NCBI RefSeq assembly: GCF_004684775.1
Contig: NZ_SRIC01000048.1
Location: 1-37,776 of the forward strand
Length of the DNA stretch: 37,776 nt
Direction of reading: 5' to 3'
DNA from: Streptomyces sp. MZ04
GTDB lineage: Bacteria > Actinomycetota > Actinomycetes > Streptomycetales > Streptomycetaceae
Shown: positions 1-9,464 of the stretch, one piece after another
Layout: each line of letters starts with the position of its first letter
Numbering within the stretch: the stretch's first letter is position 1
Position numbers and translations under genes: made by a program
The notes under the pieces: model-generated
Databases searched by the model: none
What the model was told of the DNA's origin: nothing
What the model saw: the letters and a program-made list of their open reading frames with translations, nothing else

Positions 1-114
1 GCCCTGGACCCCGCCGCCGAGGATCCCAAGGAGATCGCCACCGCCCGCAAGGCGGCGGAGAAGCTCGCCGCGGCACAGCAGGCCCCGGCACCCGGACCGG
101 AGGGAGACGCGTGA
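1..114 (+). CDS. nuoI: NADH-quinone oxidoreductase subunit I, 3' end only
   Basis: Only the last 37 codons are present, open from base 1 to the TGA at 112-114. The visible peptide is an Ala/Lys/Pro-rich hydrophilic tail; the two 4Fe-4S ferredoxin motifs that define NuoI would lie upstream, outside the window. The assignment rests on position: nuoJ starts at 111 inside the stop codon (GTGA overlap), and nuoI precedes nuoJ in actinobacterial complex I operons. The tail itself is not diagnostic. Confidence 0.8.
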   Translation, partial: ALDPAAEDPKEIATARKAAEKLAAAQQAPAPGPEGDA

Positions 115-764
115 GCCTCGCAGCAGCAGCCGCAGCCTCCGAAGCGGCGGCCAAGGCCGCCGAGAGCCAGGGCTTCCTCTCCCCGACGGGAGTGGAGATC
201 GCCTTCCTCCTCGTCGGCCTGGTCACCCTCGGCTCGGCGATCGTCACCGTCACCACCAAGCAGCTGGTGCACGCCGCCCTGTGGCTGGTGGCCACGCTCG
301 GCGGCCTGGCCGTCGAGTACCTCCTGCTCACCGCCGAGTTCATCGCCTGGGTGCAGGTACTGATCTACGTCGGTTCCGTCGTCGTCCTCCTCCTGTTCGG
401 TCTGATGCTCACGCGGGCCCCCATCGGCCGCTCCCCGGACGCCGATTCGGGCAACCGCCCCGTCGCGCTCGCGGTGGCCGTCCTCGCGGCCGCCGCCCTC
501 GTCTGGGTCGTCGTCGACGCCTTCCGGACGACGTGGATCGACCTCGACCGCGCCGCCGACGAAGCCCAGGGCTCCACCGGCGTGACCGGAAAGTTCCTCT
601 TCCAGCACTGGGTACTGCCCTTCGAGGCCCTCTCGGTCCTGCTCCTCGCCGCCCTGGTCGGCGCGATCGTCCTCTCCCGCAGGAACGCCCGCATGACCCG
701 GCTGAACAGCACCCCCGGCGACACCCGTACGAACGGTGCCCCCAGCGACAAGGAGCAGCGCTGA
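111..764 (+). CDS. nuoJ: NADH-quinone oxidoreductase subunit J
   Basis: Membrane-arm subunit of complex I (ND6 homologue), 217 aa, helping to couple quinone reduction to the proton-pumping subunits in the cytoplasmic membrane. After an Ala-rich N-terminus, hydrophobic segments lie at about residues 28-48, 52-72 and 80-100, with others near 120-138 and 165-185. The stretch around residues 82-98 ([17 protein letters not shown]) is the conserved NuoJ helix that carries a pi-bulge in solved complexes. The tail is hydrophilic. GTG start at 111 overlaps the nuoI stop by 4 bp, and the stop is followed at once by nuoK (TGATG), which implies translational coupling. Confidence 0.95.
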   Translation: MSLAAAAAASEAAAKAAESQGFLSPTGVEIAFLLVGLVTLGSAIVTVTTKQLVHAALWLVATLGGLAVEYLLLTAEFIAWVQVLIYVGSVVVLLLFGLMLTRAPIGRSPDADSGNRPVALAVAVLAAAALVWVVVDAFRTTWIDLDRAADEAQGSTGVTGKFLFQHWVLPFEALSVLLLAALVGAIVLSRRNARMTRLNSTPGDTRTNGAPSDKEQR

Positions 765-1168
765 TGCACCTCGCCTATCCCGCCGTCCTGGCCGTCCTCC
801 TCTTCTGCGTAGGCCTGTACGGAGTACTCGCCCGCCGCAACGCGATCCTGGTCCTGATGTCCGTCGAGGTGATGCTCAACGCCGTCAACCTCAACCTGGT
901 CGCCTTCGACGTCTGGCTGCGTGACGCCCTCCACTCCGGCCAGGCCCTGACCCTCTTCACCATCGCCATCGCCGCCGCCGAGATCGGCATCGGCCTCGCG
1001 ATCGTCCTCGCCGTCTACCGCAACCGCGGCTCCTCCGCCGTCGACGACCTCCGCGACACCGCCGAGGGCCCCGAAGACCCCGAAGACGATGCCGAGGGCG
1101 CGGCCACCGAAGAGCCCGTCCCGGCAGAGAAGTCGCAGAAGTCGCAGAAGGCTGAGGCCACCGCGTGA
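764..1168 (+). CDS. nuoK: NADH-quinone oxidoreductase subunit K
   Basis: Complex I membrane subunit (ND4L homologue), 134 aa from ATG 764. Three hydrophobic helices fill residues 1-90. The family glutamates in helix 2 ([16 protein letters not shown]) and helix 3 ([19 protein letters not shown]) are present; in E. coli the equivalent residues are needed for proton transfer. Most NuoK proteins are about 100 aa; here a hydrophilic, acidic tail of about 40 residues follows helix 3 and ends in a Lys/Ser/Gln stretch. Start overlaps the nuoJ stop and the end overlaps the nuoL start by 4 bp. Confidence 0.95.
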   Translation: MHLAYPAVLAVLLFCVGLYGVLARRNAILVLMSVEVMLNAVNLNLVAFDVWLRDALHSGQALTLFTIAIAAAEIGIGLAIVLAVYRNRGSSAVDDLRDTAEGPEDPEDDAEGAATEEPVPAEKSQKSQKAEATA

Positions 1169-3159
1169 CCACGACCACCCTCGCCGTACTCGTCCCCCTC
1201 CTGCCGTTCCTCGGCGCGGCCGCCGGGCTGCTGCTCGGCCGCACGATCCCGGGACTCGTACGCCCCCTCGCGGTGCTGCCCACCCTGGCCGCACTCGTCC
1301 TCGCCGTCCTGGTCGCCGCCCGCCACGGCGGCGGCGCCGACATCGACGCGGCCACCGAGCTCACCCCGACCGGCTCGATCCCGATCGAACTCGCCCTGCA
1401 CATCGACGGCTTCGCCGCCCTCGTCGCCGTCCTGGTCGGCGTCGTCGCCTCCTGCGTGCAGATCTACTCGACGGGCTACCTGCGCGACGACCCGCGCTAC
1501 CCCTCGTACGCCGCTCTCGTCTCCCTCTTCACCTCCGCGATGCTGCTCGTCGTCTACTCCGGCGACCTGATGGTGCTCCTGGTCGGCTGGGAGACCATGG
1601 GCATCTGCTCGTACTTCCTCGTCGGCCACTACTGGGAGACGCCCGAAGCCCGCGCCGCCTCCCTCAAGGCCTTCCTGGTCACCAAGCTCGGCGACGTCCC
1701 CTTCCTGATCGGCCTGTTCGCGCTGGCCGTCGACGCGGGCTCCTTCCGCATCACGACCGTCCTCGCGACGGTCGCGGACGGCGGCCTCGACCACCCCACG
1801 CTGATCGCCCTGCTGCTCCTCGCGGGCGTGGCCGGCAAGTCCGCGCAGTTCCCGCTGCACACCTGGCTGCCCGACGCGATGGCGGGCCCCACGCCCGTCT
1901 CCGCACTGATCCACGCCGCGACGATGGTCGCCGCCGGTGTCTACTTCGTGGCCCGGCTCCTTCCCGTCTTCACGGCCTCCGCCGCGGCCCTGGTCGTCCT
2001 CGCCGTCATGGCCGCCGTCACGATGGCAGGCTCGGCCCTCGCCGCACTCGCCCAGGACGACATCAAGCGCGTCCTCGCGTACTCGACGATCGGCCAGCTC
2101 GGCTACATGACCGGCGCCCTCGCCGTCGGCGACCGCGGCGCCGCCGTCTTCCACCTCCTCTCGCACGGCGCCTTCAAGGCGCTCCTCTTCCTCGCGGCGG
2201 GCGTGATCATCCACGCCGCCGGCACCAACTCGCTGGCCGCGATGTCCCGGATGACGGGCCTGCGCGACCGCGTCCCCGACGCCTTCTGGACGATGACCGT
2301 GGCGCTCCTCGCGCTCGCCGCGATCCCGCCCTTCAGCGGCTTCTTCTCCAAGGAAGCCGTCCTGGGCGTCGCCGAGCACGCGGCCACCGGCCACTCCGAG
2401 ACCGCGCCCACCGCGGCGGGCTGGATCGTCCTCATCGCCGGTCTGCTGACCGCCCTCCTCACCGCCGCCTACGCGACGCGCCTGTGGCTGCTCGCCTTCA
2501 ACGGCAGGGGAGCCGAAGCCCCGGACCACGGCAGGCAGCCCGTCACGATGACCGCCGTGCTCTGGGTGCTCGCCGTCCCCTCACTCGCCTTCGGCCTCAC
2601 CGTCGGCGTCCTCCCGGACTGGTTCGACGGCCACGCGCTCACCCCGACCCTCACCACCTCCGTCCTGGGCACCGGCGTCGCACTCGTCGGCGGCCTCGTC
2701 ACCTACGGCGCCTGGCGCCACACCACCGCGCTCGCCGCCCGCGTCCCGATGGGCGCGGTCGCCGCCGACGCGGAGGCCGACGGAGGTCTGGTCGAAGCCG
2801 AGGCCATCGCCACGCACGCCCCCGCGTACGGAGATGTGGCCGCGGCCCACGACCCGGCGGACCCGGGCCGCCTCCTGCTCGGCCCGCTGCACCGCCACGC
2901 AGCCGTCGGTTTCCACCTCGACGCCGTCTACACCGCCCTGTTCGTGCGCCCCGTCCAGGCCGCCGCGAGCCTCGTCCGGTTCCTCGACCGCGAGGTCATC
3001 GACACCTACGTACGCGGCGCGGGCACCGCACCCCGCTGGCTCGGCGCGGCCGTCCGCCGCGCGCAGACCGGCAATGTGCAGACCTACCTGAGCGCGCTGC
3101 TCGCAGGCACCGTCGTCCTGGCTGTCGCCGCCGTCCTCGTCGCCACCGTCGGAGCGTGA
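1165..3159 (+). CDS. nuoL: NADH-quinone oxidoreductase subunit L
   Basis: Distal antiporter-like proton-pumping subunit of complex I (ND5 homologue), 664 aa. Visible hallmarks are the [14 protein letters not shown] helix with the key glutamate at about E143, the channel motif [15 protein letters not shown] with K225, and [26 protein letters not shown] sequence around 295-315. A hydrophilic region at about 530-570 precedes the C-terminal part, where the long lateral helix and last membrane segment of NuoL are expected. GTG start at 1165 overlaps the nuoK stop (GTGA). It is slightly longer than the E. coli protein (613 aa). Confidence 0.97.
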   Translation: MTTTTLAVLVPLLPFLGAAAGLLLGRTIPGLVRPLAVLPTLAALVLAVLVAARHGGGADIDAATELTPTGSIPIELALHIDGFAALVAVLVGVVASCVQIYSTGYLRDDPRYPSYAALVSLFTSAMLLVVYSGDLMVLLVGWETMGICSYFLVGHYWETPEARAASLKAFLVTKLGDVPFLIGLFALAVDAGSFRITTVLATVADGGLDHPTLIALLLLAGVAGKSAQFPLHTWLPDAMAGPTPVSALIHAATMVAAGVYFVARLLPVFTASAAALVVLAVMAAVTMAGSALAALAQDDIKRVLAYSTIGQLGYMTGALAVGDRGAAVFHLLSHGAFKALLFLAAGVIIHAAGTNSLAAMSRMTGLRDRVPDAFWTMTVALLALAAIPPFSGFFSKEAVLGVAEHAATGHSETAPTAAGWIVLIAGLLTALLTAAYATRLWLLAFNGRGAEAPDHGRQPVTMTAVLWVLAVPSLAFGLTVGVLPDWFDGHALTPTLTTSVLGTGVALVGGLVTYGAWRHTTALAARVPMGAVAADAEADGGLVEAEAIATHAPAYGDVAAAHDPADPGRLLLGPLHRHAAVGFHLDAVYTALFVRPVQAAASLVRFLDREVIDTYVRGAGTAPRWLGAAVRRAQTGNVQTYLSALLAGTVVLAVAAVLVATVGA

Positions 3160-3165
3160 GCAGCC

Positions 3166-4755
3166 GTGATCGATATCAGCGAATCCGTGATGCAGTTCCT
3201 TCTCGCATTGATCGTCGTCGGCCCGCTCATCGGCGCCGTCGCAGCACTCCTGCCGGCCCCGCCCGGACTGAAGGGGAAGTCGCCCGACCAGGCCGTGCTC
3301 CGCCACGGCGTGACCGTGACCGGCGCGATCCTCATCGCCGCGATCGTCCTCGCGCTCGGCTTCGACCACGACCAGCCGTCGAAGATGCAGGCCACGACCG
3401 ATATCAGCTGGATCCCCGCACTCGACGTGCGCATCCACCTCGGCATCGACGGCATCTCGCTCCCCCTTCTGGTCCTGACCGCGCTGCTGACCTTCCTCTG
3501 CGCGCTGTACTCCTACTTCAAAATGCCTGCGGGCCCGTCTCCCAAGGCATTCGTCGCGCTGATCCTCGTGCTCGAGTCCGGCACCCTCGCGACCTTCGCC
3601 GTCCTCGATCTGCTGCTGTTCTTCCTGGCGTTCGAGGTGGTGCTCATCCCGATGTACTTCCTCATCGCCCGCTGGGGCGGTGAACAACGGACCCAGGCCG
3701 CTTGGAAGTTCATCCTCTTCACGCTGCTCGGCTCCGTCGTGATGCTGCTCGGTCTCCTCCTCATCGGCCTGAAATCCGGCACATTCGACATGGTGGCACT
3801 CGCCACTGACAACGGCCGCGGGCTGACAACATCCGTGCAGGTCATCGCAGTTCTGGCGATCGGGATCGGGCTAGCGGTCAAGGCGCCGATGTGGCCGCTG
3901 CACAGCTGGCTGCCGGACGCGCACACCGCGGCGCCCACCGTCGGCTCGGTGCTGCTGGCCGGCGTGCTGCTGAAGATGGGCACGTACGGGTTCGTCCGCA
4001 TCCTGCTGCCCATCACGCCCGACGGGATGAGCACCTTCGCGCCGTACCTCGCGGCCTTCGCGGTCGTCGGGATCATCTACGGATCGCTCGCCTGCCTCGC
4101 GCTCGCCAAGCAGGGCGCGAAGGGCGACCTCAAGCGCCTCATCGCCTACTCGTCCGTGGGCCACATGGGCTTCGTACTGCTCGGCATCTCGACGATGAGC
4201 CCGACCGGCGTGAACGGCGCGCTGTTCGCCAACATCGCCCACGGCCTCATCACCGGCCTGCTGTTCTTCCTCGTCGGCGCGCTGAAGGACCGCACCGGCA
4301 CCAGCGACCTCGACACCCTCGCGCAGGAGTCGGGCGCCGCGCTCTACGGCAAGGCACCCCGCCTCGGCGGCCTCCTCGCCTTCGGCGCCGTCGCCTCGCT
4401 CGGACTGCCGGGCCTCGCCGGGTTCTGGGGCGAAATGCTCGCCCTGTTCGGCGCGTTCAAGCCCGCCGACGACCTCAGCCGCCCCGCCTTCCTCACCTTC
4501 ATGGCGATCGCCGCCTTCGGCACCCTGCTCACCGCCGCGTACATGCTCATCGTCGTACGCCGTGTCTGCATGGGCCCGATGCCGCAGGGCGCCGCCGCGA
4601 CCGAATCCCCGGCGCTCGCCGACGTCCAGGGCTATGAGTTCGCCGCCTGGACCCCGCTCGTCGCCCTCACCGTCCTCGCCGGACTCTGGCCCGCCGCACT
4701 GCTCGGCCTCACCGACCCGGCCGTGCAGCAGCTCCTCGCAGGAGGCAAGTCGTGA
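3166..4755 (+). CDS. nuoM: NADH-quinone oxidoreductase subunit M
   Basis: Second antiporter-like proton-pumping subunit of complex I (ND4 homologue), 529 aa, about 14 membrane segments. The conserved glutamate of the FEVVLIPMYFLIARWGG helix is at about E157, and the channel lysine of KAPMWPLHSWLPDAH at about K239. The GTG start at 3166 lies 6 bp after the nuoL stop and gives the hydrophobic N-terminal helix expected for the family. The stop overlaps the start of nuoN by 4 bp. Confidence 0.97.
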   Translation: MIDISESVMQFLLALIVVGPLIGAVAALLPAPPGLKGKSPDQAVLRHGVTVTGAILIAAIVLALGFDHDQPSKMQATTDISWIPALDVRIHLGIDGISLPLLVLTALLTFLCALYSYFKMPAGPSPKAFVALILVLESGTLATFAVLDLLLFFLAFEVVLIPMYFLIARWGGEQRTQAAWKFILFTLLGSVVMLLGLLLIGLKSGTFDMVALATDNGRGLTTSVQVIAVLAIGIGLAVKAPMWPLHSWLPDAHTAAPTVGSVLLAGVLLKMGTYGFVRILLPITPDGMSTFAPYLAAFAVVGIIYGSLACLALAKQGAKGDLKRLIAYSSVGHMGFVLLGISTMSPTGVNGALFANIAHGLITGLLFFLVGALKDRTGTSDLDTLAQESGAALYGKAPRLGGLLAFGAVASLGLPGLAGFWGEMLALFGAFKPADDLSRPAFLTFMAIAAFGTLLTAAYMLIVVRRVCMGPMPQGAAATESPALADVQGYEFAAWTPLVALTVLAGLWPAALLGLTDPAVQQLLAGGKS

Positions 4756-6290
4756 CCGTGGCCGCCGAAAGCGCCGCCAATGTCGTCCAGTCCGTCGACT
4801 GGCTCGCGATCGCCCCGCCCACCATCGCGGCGGTAGTCGGTCTCTTCGTGCTCGTCGCCGACCTCTTCGTGGGCGACAACAAGAAGGCGCTGCTCGGCTG
4901 GATCTCCGTGGCGGGACTCGCCGCGGCCGCACTGTCGCTGCTTCCGATCCTGAACGACGACCGGTCGACCTTCTGCCTGACCGGCGGCGCGGAAGCCTGC
5001 AGCTACACGGCCGACCGCTTCACCCTCGTCATCCAGCTCCTCGTCCTGGGCGGCGCCCTGCTGGCCGCGCTCCTGTCGATGAGCACCCTCAAGGACGCCA
5101 ACGGCACCAACAGGGAACTCCCCGAAGGGGAGTTCTGGTTCCTGCTGCTGTCCTCCGCGGCGGGCGCCGCACTGCTGCCCGCCTCGCGCGACCTCGCGAC
5201 CCTCGTCGTCGCCCTGGAGGTCGCCTCGCTGCCCGCCTTCGCGCTCGTCGGCCTCAAGTACGGCGACAAGCGGTCCTCCGAAGCGGCCCTGAAGTTCTTC
5301 CTCTCCTCGGTCGCCGCGACCGCCGTCACGCTGATGGGCGTCAGCTTCGTGTACGCCGCGACCGGCACCCTGCACCTCACCGAGATCGCGGCCGAACTCC
5401 GGAACGTCGACGGGCAGCTGGACACCCTCGCCCAGACCGGCGTCGTCCTCACCCTCGTCGGCTTCGCCTTCAAGGTGGCGGCCGTGCCCTTCCACTTCTG
5501 GGTACCCGACACCTACGTAGGCGCCCCCTTGCCGGTGGCGGCCTACCTCTCCGTGGTCGGCAAGGCGGTCGGCTTCACCGGCCTGATCCTCGTCACCGTC
5601 GTCGCCTTCCCCTCGTACGCGGACGTGTGGGGCCCGGCACTCGCCGTGCTCGCCGCCCTCACCATGACCGCGGGCAACGTGGCGGCACTGCGCCAGCAGG
5701 CCACGCGCGCGTACAGCGCGGTCCGCCTGCTCGCCTGGTCATCGGTCGGCCAGGCCGGCTACCTCCTGGTGCCGATCGCCGCGGCCGGATACGCCGACAA
5801 CCCCGCGGAGGCCGAGAAGGCCATCGGCTCCACCGTCGCGTACGCCCTGATGTACGCGGCCGTGAACCTCGGAGCCTTCGCCGTGGCCGCACTCGTCGGC
5901 CGTACGCAACGCCTGAACCGCGTCAGCGACTACCGGGGCCTGTACGCCAGGAGCCCCCTGTCCGCCCTGGTGCTCGGCTTCTTCCTGCTCTGCCTCGCGG
6001 GCCTGCCGCCGGGCATCATCGGCCTCTTCGCGAAGGTCACCGTCTTCTCGGCGGCGGTCGACGCGGGCCTCGGCTGGCTCGCCGTGGTGATGGCCGTGAA
6101 CGTGGTGATCGCGCTCTTCTACTACCTCCAGTGGACCGCGCTGCTGTTCCGCGCCCCCGCGGGCGAGCCGGTGAAGCACCGCGTGCCGGCCCCACTGACG
6201 GCGGCCATCGCCCTGACAGCTGTCCTCGGCGTCGCCCTCTCCGGAGCGCCGCAACTCGTCCTGAGGTTCGCGGACACCGGCCTCTTCTGA
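4752..6290 (+). CDS. nuoN: NADH-quinone oxidoreductase subunit N
   Basis: Third antiporter-like subunit (ND2 homologue), 512 aa, next to NuoK in the assembled membrane arm. Conserved features include the helix glutamate at about E156 (VALEVASLPAFALVG) and the channel lysine at about K241 (FKVAAVPFHFWVPDTYVG). GTG start overlaps the nuoM stop (GTGA). This is the last gene of the operon: a hairpin terminator follows within 20 bp, and the next gene, htpX, has its own upstream signals. Confidence 0.97.
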   Translation: MTVAAESAANVVQSVDWLAIAPPTIAAVVGLFVLVADLFVGDNKKALLGWISVAGLAAAALSLLPILNDDRSTFCLTGGAEACSYTADRFTLVIQLLVLGGALLAALLSMSTLKDANGTNRELPEGEFWFLLLSSAAGAALLPASRDLATLVVALEVASLPAFALVGLKYGDKRSSEAALKFFLSSVAATAVTLMGVSFVYAATGTLHLTEIAAELRNVDGQLDTLAQTGVVLTLVGFAFKVAAVPFHFWVPDTYVGAPLPVAAYLSVVGKAVGFTGLILVTVVAFPSYADVWGPALAVLAALTMTAGNVAALRQQATRAYSAVRLLAWSSVGQAGYLLVPIAAAGYADNPAEAEKAIGSTVAYALMYAAVNLGAFAVAALVGRTQRLNRVSDYRGLYARSPLSALVLGFFLLCLAGLPPGIIGLFAKVTVFSAAVDAGLGWLAVVMAVNVVIALFYYLQWTALLFRAPAGEPVKHRVPAPLTAAIALTAVLGVALSGAPQLVLRFADTGLF

Positions 6291-6309
6291 CGATCCCCCT
6301 TCCCCCCAA

Positions 6310-6337
6310 GGCCGCTCGGGGCCTCACCCGAGCGGCC
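6310..6337 (+). terminator. Terminator hairpin of the nuo operon
   Basis: Perfect 11-bp inverted repeat GGCCGCTCGGG / CCCGAGCGGCC (6310-6320 and 6327-6337) with a 6-nt loop, beginning 19 bp after the nuoN stop. There is no U-tract, which is usual in high-GC actinobacteria. Confidence 0.8.
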
Positions 6338-6359
6338 CACACCGCTCCTGCGCGCACAA

Positions 6360-6387
6360 GGGAACTAGTGCCCCCCGCCTGGCGTTG
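6360..6387 (+). promoter_or_regulatory. Sigma-R-like promoter upstream of htpX
   Basis: GGGAAC (6360-6365), an 18-nt spacer, then GTTG (6384-6387). The published Streptomyces sigma-R (thiol-oxidative stress ECF sigma) consensus is close to GGGAAT, about 18 nt, GTTG; this site differs only in the last base of the -35. It would start transcription near 6393-6396, leaving about 75 nt of leader before the htpX GTG. This is a motif match only; no transcript data are available. Confidence 0.6.
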
Positions 6388-6467
6388 ACCAGTACGGGAG
6401 GGTCCACTGAAGAGTGGAAGCACCAGTAGGCAGAGGGTTCCCCCACGCACCACCAGGAGGGCGTACC

Positions 6468-7331
6468 GTGCACCGCCGGCACAACGGGCTGAAGACCGCC
6501 GTACTCCTTGGGGGACTGTCCGCAGTCATCCTCGTCATCGGCAGTTTCTTCGGACGTACGGGCCTGATCGTCGCGCTCTTCGTGGCGCTCGGCACCAACG
6601 CGTACGCGTACTGGAACAGCGACAAGCTCGCCCTGCGCGCCATGCGAGCCCGCCCGGTGAGCGAATTCGAGGCCCCCGAGCTGTACCGCATGGTCCGGGA
6701 GCTCTCCACCCAGGCCCGCCAGCCCATGCCCCGCCTCTACATCTCACCGACGGAGGCCCCCAACGCCTTCGCGACGGGCCGTAATCCGCGCAACGCCGCG
6801 GTCTGCTGCACCGAGGGGATCCTGCGCCTCCTGGACGAGCGCGAGCTGCGGGGCGTCATCGGCCATGAGCTCAGCCACGTCTACAACCGGGACATCCTGA
6901 TCTCGTCCGTCGCGGGCGCGCTCGCCTCGGTGATCATGTTCCTGGTCAACTTCGCCTGGCTGATCCCCATCGGCCGCTCGGACGACAACGACGGCCCCGG
7001 CATCTTCGGCATGCTCCTGATCATGATCCTCGGGCCGCTCGCCGCCTCCGTCATCCAGCTCGCGATCAGCCGCTCCAGGGAGTACGAGGCCGACGCGTCC
7101 GGCGCGCAGCTCACCGGCGACCCGCTGGCCCTGGCGAGCGCCTTGCGCAAGCTCGAAGCGGGAACGAAGCAGCTCCCGCTGCCTCCTGAGCCTCGCCTTG
7201 AGACGGCAAGTCACATGATGATTGCGAACCCTTTCCGTCCGGGGCAGGGCATGTCCAAGATGTTCTCCACGCATCCGCCGATGGCGGAGCGCATCTCCCG
7301 GCTCGAGCAGATGGCAGGTCGCCAGCAGTGA
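6468..7331 (+). CDS. htpX: Membrane zinc metalloprotease HtpX (M48B)
   Basis: Integral membrane protease that degrades damaged or misassembled membrane proteins, 287 aa. Two N-terminal membrane helices (about 9-27 and 32-49) are followed by a cytoplasmic catalytic domain. The HExxH motif is HELSH (H133, E134, H137), and the third zinc ligand is E205 in SRSREYEAD. Two more hydrophobic segments lie at about 143-167 and 178-200. I chose GTG 6468 because AGGAGG (6455-6460) sits 7 bp upstream and the product has the usual family length; an in-frame start at 6414 would add an unlikely Pro/Gly-rich leader. The downstream YccF-domain gene overlaps it by 4 bp. Confidence 0.95.
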   Translation: MHRRHNGLKTAVLLGGLSAVILVIGSFFGRTGLIVALFVALGTNAYAYWNSDKLALRAMRARPVSEFEAPELYRMVRELSTQARQPMPRLYISPTEAPNAFATGRNPRNAAVCCTEGILRLLDERELRGVIGHELSHVYNRDILISSVAGALASVIMFLVNFAWLIPIGRSDDNDGPGIFGMLLIMILGPLAASVIQLAISRSREYEADASGAQLTGDPLALASALRKLEAGTKQLPLPPEPRLETASHMMIANPFRPGQGMSKMFSTHPPMAERISRLEQMAGRQQ

Positions 7332-7720
7332 AGACAATCCTCAACGTCATTTGGCTCGTCCTGTGCGGGTTCTGGATGTTCCTCGGTTATCTGGTAGCGG
7401 GGCTGCTCCTGTGCATCACGATCATCGGCATCCCGTTCGGCCTCGCCAGCTTCCGGATCGGCCGCTATGCCCTGTGGCCCTTCGGCTACACGACAGTTGA
7501 GCGCCGCGACGCGGGTGCGCCGTCCTGCGTCGGCAACGTCCTGTGGCTGATCCTCGCGGGCTGGTGGCTGGCCCTCGGCCACATCGTCACGGGCTTCCTG
7601 CTCTGCGTCACGATCATCGGCATCCCGCTCGGCGTCGCCAACTTCAAGCTCATCCCGGTGTCGTTGATGCCGCTGGGCCGCGAAATCGTGCGCACGGACC
7701 AGCCGTTCGCCTCGCGCTAG
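7328..7720 (+). CDS. YccF domain-containing membrane protein
   Basis: Small membrane protein, 130 aa, made of two copies of the YccF unit. Each copy has a hydrophobic W/L-rich helix followed by the signature [12 protein letters not shown] (near 31) or [12 protein letters not shown] (near 96) and a short linker with FR/FK. Start GTG 7328 overlaps the htpX stop (GTGA), so the two are probably translationally coupled. YccF proteins have no well-established biochemical role; the coupling to htpX suggests membrane quality control or envelope stress, which is inference. Confidence 0.85.
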   Translation: MKTILNVIWLVLCGFWMFLGYLVAGLLLCITIIGIPFGLASFRIGRYALWPFGYTTVERRDAGAPSCVGNVLWLILAGWWLALGHIVTGFLLCVTIIGIPLGVANFKLIPVSLMPLGREIVRTDQPFASR

Positions 7721-7721
7721 A

Positions 7722-7746
7722 GCCGATTGCCGATTGCCGATTGCCG
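7722..7746. repeat. Short tandem repeat, 7-bp unit
   Basis: About 3.6 head-to-tail copies of GCCGATT directly after the YccF gene stop. Noncoding; too short to form a stable hairpin. No function seen. Confidence 0.85.
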
Positions 7747-7812
7747 GTTACCGACGGCCGCCCGGCGGCCACGCGGAGCTCGACTGTCAGTGCCGTGGTC
7801 CACCATGAACGC

Positions 7813-8337
7813 ATGACGGACATCGAGGAGTTGCTGGACCGCGTGGCCGCCCAGGCCCGGACCACCCGGCCCTGGGACACCCTGCCCGCTCCCGCGAGCG
7901 CGAGCACCCTGGCCGCCGCGGAGGCCGCCCTCGGCTTCCCCGTCCCGCCGCTGCTCGCCGCCCTCTACACCCGGATAGGCGACGGCGGATTCGGCCCGGA
8001 GTACGGCCTGTTGCCCCTGCTCGACGGCAATTCCTCCGGAGGCGAGCCCTCCGTGGTCGAGGAGTACGCCGGGATGCGCGGCTCCGACTGGGGCTGGCCC
8101 GAGGGCGTGTTGCCGATATCCCACTGGGGCTGCGGGATGTACGCCTGCGTGGACTGCCGCGGCGAGTCCGCCCAGGTCCTGCTCTTCGAGCCGAACGGCG
8201 GCGACCCGGACCACGTCTGGTTCCTCGACTCCCCGAGCCTCGCCGACTGGCTGACCACCTGGCTCGACGGCACCGGCTGGTACGAGGAGGACAACGACGA
8301 CATGGACCTCGCCCCCTGTGTCGTACACCGCACCTAG
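7813..8337 (+). CDS. SMI1/KNR4 (SUKH) family protein
   Basis: 174-aa soluble protein with the SUKH signature: an N-terminal helix (TDIEELLDRVA), then LAAAEAALGFPVPPLLAALY and IGDGGFGP at about 33-62, followed by acidic, aromatic strands including PISHWGCGMYACVDC and DHVWFLDSPSLADWL. SUKH proteins often act as immunity proteins against contact-dependent or polymorphic toxins, but many lone copies have unknown roles. No toxin gene is adjacent, so immunity is not supported by context. ATG 7813 was chosen as the first start giving the family N-terminus; no strong ribosome-binding site is visible, and GTG codons at 7792/7795 are alternatives. Confidence 0.8.
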   Translation: MTDIEELLDRVAAQARTTRPWDTLPAPASASTLAAAEAALGFPVPPLLAALYTRIGDGGFGPEYGLLPLLDGNSSGGEPSVVEEYAGMRGSDWGWPEGVLPISHWGCGMYACVDCRGESAQVLLFEPNGGDPDHVWFLDSPSLADWLTTWLDGTGWYEEDNDDMDLAPCVVHRT

Positions 8338-8427
8338 GGGATCACCGCAACCGCGTCCCTCCGCAGTGACGTCCTTCAGGACAACAGCGCACAGAAGCTC
8401 ACCGCGCGAGAAAGGCCGGGTCACTGC

Positions 8428-8694
8428 ATGGGCATCATCAGCTGGATCGTTCTGGGGCTGCTGGCCGGCGCCGTCGCCAAACTGCTGCTCCCCGGCCGTG
8501 ACCCGGGCGGCTTCATCGGCACGACCGTCATCGGCATCGCGGGCGCCTTCATCGGCGGCTGGATCTCCGCCCGCTACCTCGACCGCCCGATCACCAACCA
8601 CTTCTACGACGGCGCCACCTGGACGGCGGCCATCGGCGGCTCCCTCGTCCTGCTCGTCGGCTACCGCATCCTCTTCGGCCACTCACGCCGCTGA
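8428..8694 (+). CDS. GlsB/YeaQ/YmgE-type small stress membrane protein
   Basis: 88-aa hydrophobic protein of the transglycosylase-associated family. It starts with the family pattern MGIISWIVLGLLAGAVAKLL, then PGRDPGGFIGTTVIGIAGAFIGGW, and ends with a third helix (AAIGGSLVLLVGYRILFG). Relatives are induced by envelope or general stress in several bacteria; no enzymatic activity is established. A purine-rich GAGAAAGG ribosome-binding site precedes the ATG. It is monocistronic, with a bidirectional terminator downstream shared with yajQ. Confidence 0.88.
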   Translation: MGIISWIVLGLLAGAVAKLLLPGRDPGGFIGTTVIGIAGAFIGGWISARYLDRPITNHFYDGATWTAAIGGSLVLLVGYRILFGHSRR

Positions 8695-8726
8695 GACGCC
8701 GTACCCCCGATCTGCGGCCAGCAGCA

Positions 8727-8757
8727 AGGGCGGGCACCCGGCCCGGGTGCCCGCCCT
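8727..8757. terminator. Bidirectional terminator between glsB-type gene and yajQ
   Basis: Perfect 14-bp stem AGGGCGGGCACCCG / CGGGTGCCCGCCCT (8727-8740 and 8744-8757) with a 3-nt loop, midway between two convergent stop codons. Confidence 0.88.
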
Positions 8758-8778
8758 CCGTAGTCGTACGACCGTGAA

Positions 8779-9267
8779 CTACCGGTAGTTGACGAACTGC
8801 ACCGCGAAGTCGAAGTCCTGCCCCTTGAGCAGCGCCTGCACGGCCTGCAGGTCGTCGCGGCTCTTCGAGCTGACCCGCAGCTCGTCGCCCTGGACCTGCG
8901 CCTTGACGCCCTTGGGGCCCTCGTCGCGGATGATCTTGGCGACCTTCTTGGCGTTCTCCTGGGAGATGCCCTCCTCGATCGAGGCGAAGATCTTGTACTC
9001 CTTGCCGGACAGCTGCGGCTCGCCCGCGTCCAGCGACTTCAGCGAGATCCCACGCTTGATCAGCTTGGACTGGAAGATGTCGAGGACCGCCTTGACCCGC
9101 TCCTCGCCGTTGGCCCGCATCAGGATCTTCTCGTCGGACCAGGCGATCGAAGCGCCGGTGCCCTTGAAGTCGTAGCGCTGCGAGATCTCCTTGGCGGTCT
9201 GGTTGAGGGCGTTGTCGACCTCCTGCCGCTCGACCTTCGAGACGATGTCGAAACTGGAGTCGGCCAT
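8779..9267 (-). CDS. yajQ: YajQ family nucleotide-binding protein
   Basis: 162-aa YajQ/UPF0234 protein. The family N-terminus ([20 protein letters not shown]), the central [12 protein letters not shown] segment and the C-terminal FAVQFVNYR end are intact. YajQ relatives bind nucleotides; a Xanthomonas member is a cyclic di-GMP effector, but binding by the streptomycete protein is inference. Leftward, monocistronic; AGGAG lies just upstream of the ATG, and the gene runs into the bidirectional terminator. Confidence 0.93.
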   Translation of the reverse strand: MADSSFDIVSKVERQEVDNALNQTAKEISQRYDFKGTGASIAWSDEKILMRANGEERVKAVLDIFQSKLIKRGISLKSLDAGEPQLSGKEYKIFASIEEGISQENAKKVAKIIRDEGPKGVKAQVQGDELRVSSKSRDDLQAVQALLKGQDFDFAVQFVNYR

Positions 9268-9407
9268 GTCCTGTGGCTCCTTGTATCGGGGTCTGCGTAC
9301 TCAGCTGGTGCACGGCCTTCGGTCCCCGGCCGCACCAGCAAAGCCTAGCCACCGCCCCCGGCCCGGGCGCTGATCAATCGGGTGGCGAAGCACCCCTGCC
9401 CATCAGG

Positions 9408-9413
9408 TATGGT
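9408..9413 (+). promoter_or_regulatory. -10 element for tRNA-Tyr
   Basis: TATGGT fits the actinobacterial TANNNT -10 pattern and lies 51 bp upstream of the mature tRNA-Tyr 5' end, implying a leader of about 45 nt removed by RNase P. No convincing -35 is seen. Confidence 0.4.
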
Positions 9414-9464
9414 TTACGTCGTTGCCACGGAGCGCCGCGCAAGCGGAACAGAGGCAGCAAACAT

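Noticed and set aside
7813..8337. Toxin-immunity role for the SUKH protein
   Set aside because: No polymorphic toxin, secretion or other immunity gene is adjacent, and SUKH proteins have other functions, so the role was not claimed.
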